A stretch of DNA of 64,000 nucleotides, taken from assembly GCA_963847235.1 (NCBI GenBank), contig CAWJYU010000023.1, positions 1 to 64,000 on the forward strand, given 5' to 3'. The position numbers were made by a program, and so were the translations under genes. The stretch is from JACDAN01 sp963847235. Its GTDB lineage: Bacteria > Actinomycetota > Thermoleophilia > Gaiellales > Gaiellaceae. The notes under the pieces are model-generated. The model saw only the letters and a list, made by a program, of their open reading frames with translations, was not told the origin of the DNA and ran no database searches. Below are positions 16,996 to 25,153 of this stretch, one piece after another (within the stretch, counting starts at the first letter, position 1; each line of letters opens with the position of its first letter).

Positions 16996-17870
16996 CAGAG
17001 ACGCTCGACCCGGATGCTGCCCCAGATGAGGGCCCGGTCCTCGGCGGCCCATCTGGCCTCTTCGTCGTCGGCGGGCTCGCGGAGGCTCCGCAGGATCACG
17101 ACGGCTCCCGGGGCAGCCGCCCGACGAACGGCGTCGAAGAGGCGTGCGCCGTACTGGTCGTCCGCTCCGTCGAGGATGTTCGACAGCGTCATCCCGTCGA
17201 AGCTGCCCGGTGCACAGGCTTCGAGGTACTCGATCGCGTCCGCCGTTTCCACGGCGAGCCGCGCCGGCGTGGCCTCCCTCGGACGGCCGAGCAGGAGCGC
17301 CGTCACGTACGGGTTGCGGGCGTTCGGGTGACGACCGAATCCTCGCTCGAGCCGACGGAGGAGGATGCGATCGAATCGAGCCGGGAGGACATCGACGAAC
17401 GGCAGGTCGTAGATGCGGCGAAGCAGCCTCGGGCTGAAGGTGGCCGCCAGCGCGGAGCGCAGCCGGCGGGTGTCGAGGCGGCTGCGCCAGAACTCGAGCT
17501 GCTCGCCCGTCCGGTCGAGGTCACAGAAGCGCTCGAGCGTCGCGCGCGTCCAGCCGAGCGCGGGGGCAATCTGCCGCATCCGCTCGAACCGCCTGTCGAT
17601 CCGTCCCCGCTCCATCGCCCCGCCGGCGAGGCGCCGCCGGACATACGCGATCTGCGCCGGATTGATGTCGACGGCGGTCACCTCGTCGCCGCGGGCTGCC
17701 AGGTCGAACGACGTGCAACCCGCCGAGGCGATGCAGAAGATCCGTCCGCCCGGCTCGAAGGCCTCGAGCTCCACGGCGCTGTCCTCGTACATCTGCCCGA
17801 ACAGCAGCTCCGGGCCACCGGCCCGCCGGTCGATCCGCCCGCCTCCCCAGGCCGTCTCAGGCGCGGGCAT
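16995..17870 (-). CDS. DUF3419/BtaA-like SAM-dependent transferase
   Basis: 291 residues from the ATG at 17870. SAM-binding region: GGRIFCIASAGCTSFDLAAR and VTAVDINPAQIAYVRRRL. A later conserved block is GMTLSNILDGADDQYGARLF. The family includes BtaA, which moves the 3-amino-3-carboxypropyl group of SAM to diacylglycerol in betaine-lipid synthesis. No BtaB-like methyltransferase is next to it, so the lipid role is unproven. The start lies 14 nt inside the DoxX-like gene end. Confidence 0.82.
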   Translation of the reverse strand: MPAPETAWGGGRIDRRAGGPELLFGQMYEDSAVELEAFEPGGRIFCIASAGCTSFDLAARGDEVTAVDINPAQIAYVRRRLAGGAMERGRIDRRFERMRQIAPALGWTRATLERFCDLDRTGEQLEFWRSRLDTRRLRSALAATFSPRLLRRIYDLPFVDVLPARFDRILLRRLERGFGRHPNARNPYVTALLLGRPREATPARLAVETADAIEYLEACAPGSFDGMTLSNILDGADDQYGARLFDAVRRAAAPGAVVILRSLREPADDEEARWAAEDRALIWGSIRVERL

Positions 17871-18237
17871 CCTCCTCGGCGGCGAGCCACGCGAGTGCCA
17901 GGAACGCGGCATTCTCCGCGAGCATCGTCTTCGGAGCCGGGATGTGGCGTCGGCCGAACGTGAATCCGCCGGCGTTCATCCCTGCGACCAGCGCCGTGCC
18001 GACGGCGGCCGCCGCCCGAGGCCGCCGGCCGCTCGCGACCCAGACCGCGAGCGCGGTCTCGACCACACCGATCGCGAGGAGCACCGGCTTCGCCCGGTTG
18101 CCGCGAAGCCAGGGCACGGAGGCGACGACGTCGACCTGCTCCGGGCAGCCGCCCAGGAGCTTGCACCAAGCGCCGTGGTAGAGCCAGACTCCGGCAACGG
18201 CCGCCGAGGCGAAGCGGCGCCCGAACTGCCGCTGCAC
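17857..18237 (-). CDS. DoxX-like small membrane protein
   Basis: 126 residues with about four hydrophobic segments (FASAAVAGVWLYHGAWCKLL, PVLLAIGVVETALAVWVASG, AAAAVGTALVAGMNAGGFTF, MLAENAAFLALAWLAAEEDA). The DoxX-like pattern LYHGAWCKLLGG...VPWLRGN is clear. The GTG start (18237) shares its G with the TAG stop of the peptidase gene, indicating coupling. Function unknown. Confidence 0.8.
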   Translation of the reverse strand: MQRQFGRRFASAAVAGVWLYHGAWCKLLGGCPEQVDVVASVPWLRGNRAKPVLLAIGVVETALAVWVASGRRPRAAAAVGTALVAGMNAGGFTFGRRHIPAPKTMLAENAAFLALAWLAAEEDARA

Positions 18238-19733
18238 TACCTCAGCAGCTCGCGGAGGCTCTCGGCGAAGGCCTCCATCTCGAGCTCCTCGCCCGTGACG
18301 TCGGCGAGCAACTCGTCCGCGTTCAGCCTGCTGCCCTCGCCCCAGAGCTCGCGGAGCATGCTCCCGGCTTCGCGGCTCGAGAACCACGACGAGCCGAAGC
18401 GGTCCCGGAAGTGGTTGCGGAGCTGCGCCTGGAGCGCCCACGAGCGGAGGTACCCGGTGACGTAGAAGCTGGGATCGATGTCGCCGAGGTAGTCCGTCGG
18501 GCTCGGCTGGATCTTGAGCGCGTCGCCCAGAAGCTCGACGTAGCGCGACGACATCGCCTGCTCGTCCAGCGCGGCGGTCGCATGGAACTCGAGCTCGTAC
18601 AGCAGCTTCGCGCAGTAGCGGCGCAGGAGGTAGAGCGAGCCGGTCGCGGCTTCGGCGGCGAACTCGTCCGGCCGCGGGAAGTCGAGGCGGCTCGCGAGCC
18701 AGCCGGGCTCGAGCAGGAAGTGCTCCACCAGCGTCGCCCACGCCTCCGTGATGGAGACGTCGCCGAGGCGCCTGGCCTCGACGGGCAGGTCCGGGTTGAC
18801 GTGGGCGTAATGCTCCGTGTGGCCCGCCTCGTGGAAGAGCGCCCGCCAGTCGTCGGCCCCGCCCATCGGCTGGATCACGAGCACGACGCGGCCGGGAACC
18901 TCGATCGGGGCGCAGAAGGCGCGCGGGCTCTTCTTCGGTCGCTGCTCGATGTCGAGCTCGACGTTCTGCTGCGAGCGCAGGTCGATCCCGAGGTCGGCGA
19001 GCGAGACCTCGAGCGCCGGCATCATCTTCTCCGCGGGGAAGGCCTTGTCCCAGGCGGGCGCGCGGAAGACGCGCGCGACATCCCACCGCTCGGCGTCGCC
19101 CAAACCGACTCCGGCTCGCGCGCGGAACAGCTTGTCTGCCTCCTGTTCGTACAGCGCCTCGGTCGACTCGAGCACGGCGCGGCACTGGTCCGCGAGCTCG
19201 TCCAACCGGAAGCCGAAGCGGCGGTACAGGTCGGCGTACGTCGACGAGCCGAGCCGCGGCACGGCCTCGTTCAGCGTCGCGATGCCGTCGATGTGGATCG
19301 GGTTGATGTGCTCCTCGGTGAGCCGGTTGCGCGCCTCCTCGAGCCGCTCGCGCTTGGCCCGGTCCTCCTCGTTCGCGACGGTCGGCCGGATCATCCGGTA
19401 GCCGATCGTCTCGCCGTCCACGGTGGCCTCGAGCTGCGCCTCCAGCGACGCGCTCTTCTCCGCGTGCTCGCGGGTCAGCTCGGCGAGGTAGTTCTCGGAG
19501 GCGAAGCGCCAGAGCTCCGAGATGCCGCTGTCGACGCTCGCCGCATCCCCGAGCGCCTGAGCTTGATCGAGGGCCGACAGATCCGGGTACGACTCGTACA
19601 GGGCCTTGAGATCGAGCGTGTCCTTGTGGCCGGCGTAGTGGAGGTAGTACTCCTCGTCCAGCTCGGCGACGAAGCGGTCGATGCGCTCGCGGTAGGTGTC
19701 CAGCTCACGGCTGGACGGAGGGGCTGCAGCCAC
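18237..19733 (-). CDS. M3-like zinc metallopeptidase
   Basis: 498 residues, soluble, largely helical. The zinc motif HEAGHTEHYAH begins at residue 301, with a downstream Glu in VSITEAWATLVEHFLLEP as the third ligand region. Layout and length fit the oligopeptidase M3 or M32-like group with an N-terminal helical domain. It heads the operon with DoxX, DUF3419 and DUF2071 genes. Peptidase activity is likely; substrate unknown. Confidence 0.85.
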   Translation of the reverse strand: MAAAPPSSRELDTYRERIDRFVAELDEEYYLHYAGHKDTLDLKALYESYPDLSALDQAQALGDAASVDSGISELWRFASENYLAELTREHAEKSASLEAQLEATVDGETIGYRMIRPTVANEEDRAKRERLEEARNRLTEEHINPIHIDGIATLNEAVPRLGSSTYADLYRRFGFRLDELADQCRAVLESTEALYEQEADKLFRARAGVGLGDAERWDVARVFRAPAWDKAFPAEKMMPALEVSLADLGIDLRSQQNVELDIEQRPKKSPRAFCAPIEVPGRVVLVIQPMGGADDWRALFHEAGHTEHYAHVNPDLPVEARRLGDVSITEAWATLVEHFLLEPGWLASRLDFPRPDEFAAEAATGSLYLLRRYCAKLLYELEFHATAALDEQAMSSRYVELLGDALKIQPSPTDYLGDIDPSFYVTGYLRSWALQAQLRNHFRDRFGSSWFSSREAGSMLRELWGEGSRLNADELLADVTGEELEMEAFAESLRELLR

Positions 19734-19738
19734 GGGCT

Positions 19739-19744
19739 TAGGAT
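19739..19744 (+). promoter_or_regulatory. -10-like TAGGAT, 6 nt before the YjbQ start
   Basis: TAGGAT then 6 nt then the GTG at 19751; no Shine-Dalgarno. Predicts a leaderless mRNA. Confidence 0.42.
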
Positions 19745-19750
19745 AGTCGG

Positions 19751-20146
19751 GTGCGTCAGATCTCCGTCCGCACCGAGCGGCGCACGCAGCTGCTCGAGAT
19801 CACGCGCGAGGTGCAGGCTGCCGTGGAGGGGACGGACGCCGCCGCGGTGCTCGTCTTCATCCCCCACACGACGGCCGGCGTGACCATCAACGAGCACGCG
19901 GATCCCGCGGTCGCCCGCGACTTCGAGCGCGCGCTCGAGCGCCTCGTTGCCGACGGGTGGGGGTGGGAACACGTCGAGGCGGGAGAGGAGAACGGGCCCG
20001 CGCACATCCGTGCCGCGCTCATGGGGCCGCAGGTCGTCGTGCCGGTCGAGGACGGGCGGCTTGCGCTCGGCACCTGGCAGGGCATCTTCTTCTGCGAGCT
20101 CGACGGGCCTCGAGACCGCACGGTTTTGGTCTCCTTCCTCTCGTGA
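19751..20146 (+). CDS. YjbQ/UPF0047 family protein
   Basis: 131 residues. Family motifs: VLVFIPHTTAGVTINEHADP (conserved His and Glu), GPAHIRAALMG, and LALGTWQGIFFCELDGPRDR. E. coli YjbQ has weak thiamine-phosphate synthase activity; the main role is uncertain. Its stop overlaps the GTG of the ABC ATPase (GTGA), so it leads a three-gene plus-strand unit. Confidence 0.92.
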   Translation: MRQISVRTERRTQLLEITREVQAAVEGTDAAAVLVFIPHTTAGVTINEHADPAVARDFERALERLVADGWGWEHVEAGEENGPAHIRAALMGPQVVVPVEDGRLALGTWQGIFFCELDGPRDRTVLVSFLS

Positions 20147-21028
20147 TCGAGGTCGAGAACCTCAGCAAGCGGTTCGGGAAGACGCAGGCCGTCGCCGGGC
20201 TGAGCTTCCGCGTCGAGCCAGGCACGATCACCGGGTTCTTGGGTCCCAACGGCGCGGGCAAGTCGACGACGCTCCGTTCGATTCTCGGCCTGGTGCACCC
20301 TGACGCCGGCCGGACCGTCGTCCTCGGCGTGCCGTATCGCGAGCTGTCGCGGCCGTTGCACCAGGTCGGTGCGGTGCTCGAGGCCAGCGAGGTGCATCCA
20401 GGGCGCTCGGGCCGCAACCACCTGCGCGTGTTGGCGACCGCCGCCGGGCTTCCGCGGTCTCGGGTCGAGGAGGTGCTCTCGCTCGTCGAGCTCAGCGCAG
20501 GGGCCAAGCGGCGGGTGAAGGGCTACTCGCTCGGGCATGCGGCAGCGGCTCGGGCTTGCGGCGGCGCTCCTGGGCGATCCCGAGGTCCTCGTGCTGGACG
20601 AGCCGGCGAACGGCCTCGACCCGGCCGGGATCCGCTGGCTCCGCGACCTGCTCCGCTCGCTGGCCGCTGAGGGACGGACGATCGTGGTGTCGAGCCACGT
20701 GCTCGCCGAGGTCGCCCAGACCGTCGACCGGGTTGTGATCATCCACCGCGGGAGACTGATCCAGCAGGCGGCGATGGCGGAGGTGCTCGCAGGCGCCCAG
20801 GGGGCCACGCGGGTCCGGACGCCGGAGACCGGAAGGCTGCGCGATCTGCTCGCAGGCGAGGGCTCGACCGTGAACGAGGCCGACGGCGTCCTGCTCGTCG
20901 AGACGCCGCCCGAGCGCGTCGGCGAGATCGCCGCGGCGAACGGGATCGTCCTCCACGAGCTGGGCATCGAGCGCGCGACGCTCGAGGAGGTCTTCCTCGA
21001 GCTGACCGGAGGGGAGACGACGGAGTGA
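20143..21028 (+). pseudogene. ABC transporter ATP-binding subunit, split by a 1-nt frameshift
   Basis: From the GTG at 20143: VIEVENLSKRFGKTQAV, Walker A GPNGAGKSTTLRS, up to RVKGYSLG. An extra C at 20536 (TCGGGCATG where TCGGGATG is expected) breaks the frame in the middle of the signature motif. It resumes at 20537 as MRQRLGLAAALLGDPEVLVL, with Walker B LVLDEPANGLDP and H-loop SSHVLAE. Restored, it is a normal 294-residue exporter ATPase. The permease follows with a GTGA overlap. Two separate polypeptides are possible in principle because an ATG sits exactly at the break. Confidence 0.88.
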
Positions 21029-21774
21029 CGGACCTGATCCGCGCGGAGCTCCTCAAGGTGCGCACGACCCGGGGATGGTGGTACTACCTCGGCGTCATCG
21101 TCCTGCTCACCGGCATCGCGGTCGCAGGCGACACGGGGTCGGCGGAGGACGAGCGTCGGCCGCTGCTCGAGTTCCAGCTCAGTCTCGTGGATGCGGCCGG
21201 AATCGCGGCGCTGATTGCGATCATCCTCGGGATCACGATCGTCACGAGCGAGTTCCGCCACGGGACGATCACCCCGACGGTGCTCATCGAGCCGCGTCGC
21301 GAATTGGTCGCCGCCGCCAAGGCCGTGGCGACCGCGATCCTGTCCCTCGCGTTTGCGTTGCTAGGGCTCGCGGTGGTCGCCGCGGTCGGGATTCCGTGGC
21401 TGCTTGCCCTCGACGTCGAGCTCCAGCTCGGTGAGTCCGACATGGCGGTACGCGCCGCCCAGATGCTCCTGCTCGTCGTGCTCTGGGGGCTGCTGGGCGT
21501 CGCGATCGGCGTCCTCGTCCAGAGCCAGGTCGCGGCGCTCGTCGGGACGCTCGTCTGGATCTTCCTCGTCGAGACGCTTCTGCTCGGCGTCTTCGGCTGG
21601 CTCGACCTGGACGGTCTTCGGCCCTATCTGCCGATCCAAGCCCTCGACGCGGTCGACGGGACGGGCGGCGAGGACATCCTCTCCTACTGGCCGGGAGTCG
21701 CGGTCTCGCTCGCCTGGATCGCCGCCCTCGGCGCCGCCGGCACCGAGCGGCTCAGGAGGCGCGACCTCACCTGA
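21025..21774 (+). CDS. ABC-2 type exporter permease
   Basis: 249 residues with about six membrane segments; N-terminus MTDLIRAELLKVRTTRGWWY is typical of ABC-2 permeases, as is EFRHGTITPTVLIEPRR after TM2. It is coupled to the ATPase (GTGA). Its 3' end overlaps by about 90 nt the end of the opposite, broken BtuF-like gene. Substrate unknown. Confidence 0.87.
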   Translation: MTDLIRAELLKVRTTRGWWYYLGVIVLLTGIAVAGDTGSAEDERRPLLEFQLSLVDAAGIAALIAIILGITIVTSEFRHGTITPTVLIEPRRELVAAAKAVATAILSLAFALLGLAVVAAVGIPWLLALDVELQLGESDMAVRAAQMLLLVVLWGLLGVAIGVLVQSQVAALVGTLVWIFLVETLLLGVFGWLDLDGLRPYLPIQALDAVDGTGGEDILSYWPGVAVSLAWIAALGAAGTERLRRRDLT

Positions 21775-22628
21775 ACCTGGGGGAGTCCCGGGTCCTCGCA
21801 CACCTCCGGATGGAGCAGGAACCCGAGCTGGCGCACGCCGTCGGCGACGCGAGGCGCAGGGCGGGAGTAGTACGCGTTCGCGTCGACCGCCACCGCCGGC
21901 GCTGGGAGGTCGACGTCGCGCGCCTCCGTGGCTCCTCGCTTCGCGTCGAAGCCGCAGGCTGCGACGACGACCAGTTCGGGCTCGCGCGCGCCGACCTCGT
22001 CCCAGCTGGTCGCATAGGACGGCCGGCCGGCATGCCCGAGGACGTCGATGCCACCCGCTGCGGCCACCATCTCGGGAACCCAGTGGCCCGCTGCGAAGGG
22101 TGGATCGATCCACTCCGCGACGAAGATCCGGCGTCTCGGGAGGCCCGAAGACGGCTCGTCGAACGTCGTTGATCGTGCTTCCGCATCCGATCCGCGACCG
22201 CGAGTCCGCGCTCCGGCACTCCGAGGCGGGTGGCCAGCGTCTCGACGGAGGCCGCGATCTCCTCGAGGGTCGTCGGGTTCAGCGAGATCACCTCGACTCC
22301 GATCGGACAGAGCGAGGTGACGTCGTCGCCGGAAACCGCACAGACGGTGCAGAGGTCCTGCGTGACGACCACGTCGGGGGCGAGCTCTTCAAGCCGCTCC
22401 TCGTCGATCGCGTACGAGCGATCGGCCACCCTCGAGCGCTTCTCGCACCTCGCGGTCGATCTCCGCGCCCGAGAGCGCCCAGGGGTCGACGCGCGACGCC
22501 GTCACCACCGGGAGGCCCCGCACCTCGGGCGGCCAGTCGCACTCCTCCGAGACTCCGACGAGTTGCTCGGTGAGCCCGAGGTCGCCGATGATTTCCGTGG
22601 CACTTGGAAGCAGCGAGCAAATCCGCAC
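21684..22628 (-). pseudogene. BtuF-like cobalamin/metal-chelate binding protein, three frameshifts
   Basis: Starts at a GTG (22628): RICSLLPSATEIIGDLGLTE, LVGVSEECDWPPEVRGLPVV. Three single-base insertions (about 22414, 22179 and 22145) move the reading through all three frames and back: YAIDEERLEELAPDVVVTQD and CAVSGDDVTSLCPIGVEVIS; STINDVRRAVFGLP; then RRRIFVAEWIDPPFAAGHWV and PEMVAAAGGIDVLGHAGRPS to ...LGFLLHPEVCEDPG. Repaired, it is a normal cobalamin-binding protein without a signal peptide. Clearly not translatable as one protein here. Confidence 0.85.
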
Positions 22629-22636
22629 TGGGGCCC

Positions 22637-22657
22637 AATCTAGCCCGGGGGTAGGCT
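22637..22657. promoter_or_regulatory. Divergent -10-like pair between the BtuF-like and TrmA-family genes
   Basis: TAGATT on the minus strand (22642-22637) is 8 nt before the GTG at 22628. TAGGCT on the plus strand (22652-22657) is 6 nt before the ATG at 22664. Both fit leaderless starts. Confidence 0.42.
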
Positions 22658-22663
22658 GGCCGG

Positions 22664-24025
22664 ATGGCCGCGCCGCTCGCCCGGGACGACGAGCTCGAGC
22701 TCGAGATCGAGTCGCTCGCCTACGGCGGGAACGGCGTCGCCCGGCTGAACGGGTTCGTCGTGTTCGTGAGGAGGGGCTTGCCGGGCGACACGGTCCGCGC
22801 CCGGGTCACGAAGGTGCAGCGCCGGCACGCCGAGGCACTCGCGGTGGAGGTGCTCGAGCCGAGTCCGAAGCGGGTTGAAGCGCCATGCGACCACTATCCG
22901 GCGTGCGGCGGCTGCCGCTTCCAGGATTTGGCCTATGAGGCACAGGTCGAGTCGAAAGAGGCACAGGTTCGTGACGCTCTCGTGCGAATCGGCGGACTGC
23001 CGGAGCCGCCGCTCGAGCCGATCGTGCCGGCCGCGTCGGTCTTCCACTACCGCAACAAGCTCGAGTACTCGTTCGCGCCCGGGCCGGCCGGGCCGGTGCT
23101 GGGGTTCCACAAGGCGGGCCGCTGGGACGAGGTGATCGACATCGCCGAGTGCTGGCTGACGACCGAGCTCGGCAACCGGATCCGGGAGGCGGTGCGCGCC
23201 TGGGCCCGCGAGAGCGGCCAGCCCGCGTACGACCAGGAGGCGGGCACCGGCTTCCTGCGGCATCTCGTCTACCGCGAGGGGAGGAACACGGGTCAGGTGC
23301 TCGTCCAGCTCGTGACGGCGCCGGGGAAGCTCGACGCCGAGAGCTTTGTCGCGGCGCTGCGGCGGTTCCCTGAGGTGCGGTCGATCCACCATGCGGTGAA
23401 CGACCGGCCGGCGGAGGTGACGAACCTCCCGACGACGCTCCTCTGGGGCGACGAGGCGATCGAGGAGCAGATGCTCGGGCTCCGGTTCCGCGTGCGGCCG
23501 ACCGCGTTCCTGCAGACGAACACGGAGATGGCGGAGCGGCTGTACGAGCTCGCCATCGACGCGGCGGCCCTGACGGGCGAGGAGACGGTGTGGGATCTCT
23601 ACTGCGGGACCGGGACGATCGGGCTCTCGATGGCCTCGAAGGCGCTGACGGTCTGGGGCGTGGACGTCTCGGAGGAGTCGATCGCGTGCGCGCTCGAGAA
23701 CGCCGACCTGAACGGGATCGCGAACGCGGCGTTCTTCGCCGGCGAGGTGGGGCAGGCGGTCGAGGAGCTCCGCGACCGCTCTGGCGACCCGGACGTCGTC
23801 GTCGTCGACCCGCCGCGGGCCGGCCTGTCGAACAAGGCAATCAGGCGGCTGGGCCGGATCGGTGCGCCGCGCATCGTCTACGTCTCCTGCAACCCGACGA
23901 CGCTGGCGGGCAACGTCAAGCTGCTCCGGGAGGACTGGGGCTACGAGCTGAAGCGGACGCGGCCGGTCGACATGTTCCCGCACACGCCGCACGTCGAGTC
24001 CGTCTCGCTGCTCGAGCGGTCCTAG
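22664..24025 (+). CDS. TrmA/RlmD-family RNA (uracil-5-)-methyltransferase
   Basis: 453 residues. An N-terminal TRAM domain (LEIESLAYGGNGVARLNGFV) is followed by the Fe-S cluster cysteines CDHYPACGGCRFQ and a fourth Cys in IAECWL. The C-terminal Rossmann fold has WDLYCGTGTIGLSMAS, DVVVVDPPRAGL and the catalytic Cys in YVSCNPTTLAGN. It makes m5U in RNA; whether tRNA U54 or a 23S rRNA site cannot be decided from sequence. Stand-alone, with a leaderless-type promoter. Confidence 0.92.
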   Translation: MAAPLARDDELELEIESLAYGGNGVARLNGFVVFVRRGLPGDTVRARVTKVQRRHAEALAVEVLEPSPKRVEAPCDHYPACGGCRFQDLAYEAQVESKEAQVRDALVRIGGLPEPPLEPIVPAASVFHYRNKLEYSFAPGPAGPVLGFHKAGRWDEVIDIAECWLTTELGNRIREAVRAWARESGQPAYDQEAGTGFLRHLVYREGRNTGQVLVQLVTAPGKLDAESFVAALRRFPEVRSIHHAVNDRPAEVTNLPTTLLWGDEAIEEQMLGLRFRVRPTAFLQTNTEMAERLYELAIDAAALTGEETVWDLYCGTGTIGLSMASKALTVWGVDVSEESIACALENADLNGIANAAFFAGEVGQAVEELRDRSGDPDVVVVDPPRAGLSNKAIRRLGRIGAPRIVYVSCNPTTLAGNVKLLREDWGYELKRTRPVDMFPHTPHVESVSLLERS

Positions 24026-24033
24026 TCCTTCGA

Positions 24034-24066
24034 GCCACGTCTTGGTGCCTGGCACCAGGATGCGGC
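24034..24066. repeat. Dispersed nested palindrome, copy 4
   Basis: Core TGGTGCC-T-GGCACCA at 24043-24057, with a degenerate outer part ending GGATGCGGCC. It lies just past the methyltransferase stop. Confidence 0.7.
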
Positions 24067-24125
24067 CGGACGGGACAGGCCCATCTTCGTGCTGAGGCCG
24101 TTGCGGTCGGACAATCGTCTCGCCG

Positions 24126-24160
24126 GGACATGTCCTCGTGCCTGGCACCGGAACACGGCC
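24126..24160. repeat. Dispersed nested palindrome, copy 5
   Basis: Core GTGCC-T-GGCAC at 24138-24148, followed by CGGAACACGGCC; outer arm partly matched by GGACATGTCC. Same intergenic region as copy 4, between convergent genes. Confidence 0.7.
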
Positions 24161-24171
24161 CGACGGGAGGC

Positions 24172-24453
24172 TCAGGCACCGGTCGGGCGCAGCCGGCCGT
24201 AGATCGACCAGGCGGTTACCAGCGTCCAGACGCCCTCGAGCAGTAGGAAGCCCCACTGGCGCTCGTGCCACGCGAGCACCGTGAGCGCAGCCGCGCCGAC
24301 GAGGTTGAGCCACAGGTACCACCACGAGTGCTGGTCGAGCACGCGGAACTGCGCCAGCACGTAGGCGGCCAGGATCAGGAGCGCGCCGACGACCTGGGCG
24401 ACCTGCGCGATCAGGCGGACGACCCGGCCGGCTCGCGGCGCTCGCGCCGCCAA
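24172..24453 (-). CDS. CBU_0592-like small membrane protein
   Basis: Conserved part LIAQVAQVVGALLILAAYVL, then WYLWLNLVGAAALTVLAWHE and RQWGFLLLEGVWTLVTAWSI: three membrane segments matching the CBU_0592-like family of unknown function. The start is unclear. A TTG at 24453 is the closest canonical start in frame and a GTG lies six codons further upstream. Both are inside the end of the upstream gene, which argues for coupled translation. Confidence 0.72.
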   Translation of the reverse strand: MAARAPRAGRVVRLIAQVAQVVGALLILAAYVLAQFRVLDQHSWWYLWLNLVGAAALTVLAWHERQWGFLLLEGVWTLVTAWSIYGRLRPTGA

Positions 24454-25142
24454 CGCTGGAACTCTCGCCACAGGAGATCCGCGTTCGGGATCAGGAACCC
24501 GAAGGCGAGCCCGGGGAGCGCCGGGAGCCCGGCCGACTCCCACACGACGCCGATCACGAGCGTGAGCCCGAGCGAGAGCGTCAAGGCGAGGAACGTCCAG
24601 CCCACGCGCAGCCCCCAGCGCGCCGCCGCAGCGAGGAACAGTGCGAAGAACAGGAGGTCGGGCGGGCCGAGCAGTGCAGCGCTCGGCTCCCCGGGGTACG
24701 GGAACTCGAGCGCGACGCGGTCGAACAGTCCCGGCTCCTCCTCGACGATGTGGCCGGTCGGCCCACGCCAGACCGAGAACGCGTCCACCCACGGGATCAG
24801 CAGCGCCACGAGCGCCACCCAGAGCACGCTCTCGAAGTATTCGAGGAACCAGAACCCAAGCGTCGTCATCAGCCCGAGCTTCGCGAAGCTCGAGAGGGAC
24901 TCCAGCTCCGCGATCTCGAAGAGCACGACCAGCACCAGCAGCACGCCGGCGACCAACAGCAGCCGGTGCGCGGTGCGAAACGGCAGCGCGAGGTACACGA
25001 GACCGAAGATCGCCGGGATCAGGCAGAGCGCCAGGAAGGCGACGTCCCACCACGTCGAGAGGTCGACGACCTGCTCGTGCCAGGCGTAGTAGGCGCCGAG
25101 CGCGACGGCGAGGACGGCGAACGCCGCGACCCGCGGAGTCAC
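24411..25142 (-). CDS. Presenilin/signal-peptide-peptidase-like membrane aspartyl protease candidate
   Basis: 243 residues from the GTG at 25142, about eight membrane segments. Three elements occur in the order expected for GxGD proteases: Asp120 in PWVDAFSVWRGPTGHIVEEE (like the first catalytic Asp followed by the xxSVY...HI pattern of archaeal homologues), Asp162 in LLGPPDLLFFALFLAAAARW (GPPD in place of GxGD), and PALPGLAFGFL at 207-217 (the PAL motif). If right, it cleaves substrates within the membrane. The GPPD variation leaves activity open. Lies 11 bp after the UDG-like gene; coupled to the CBU_0592 gene. Confidence 0.66.
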   Translation of the reverse strand: MTPRVAAFAVLAVALGAYYAWHEQVVDLSTWWDVAFLALCLIPAIFGLVYLALPFRTAHRLLLVAGVLLVLVVLFEIAELESLSSFAKLGLMTTLGFWFLEYFESVLWVALVALLIPWVDAFSVWRGPTGHIVEEEPGLFDRVALEFPYPGEPSAALLGPPDLLFFALFLAAAARWGLRVGWTFLALTLSLGLTLVIGVVWESAGLPALPGLAFGFLIPNADLLWREFQRWRRERREPAGSSA

Positions 25143-25153
25143 GGCCTCGCGCG

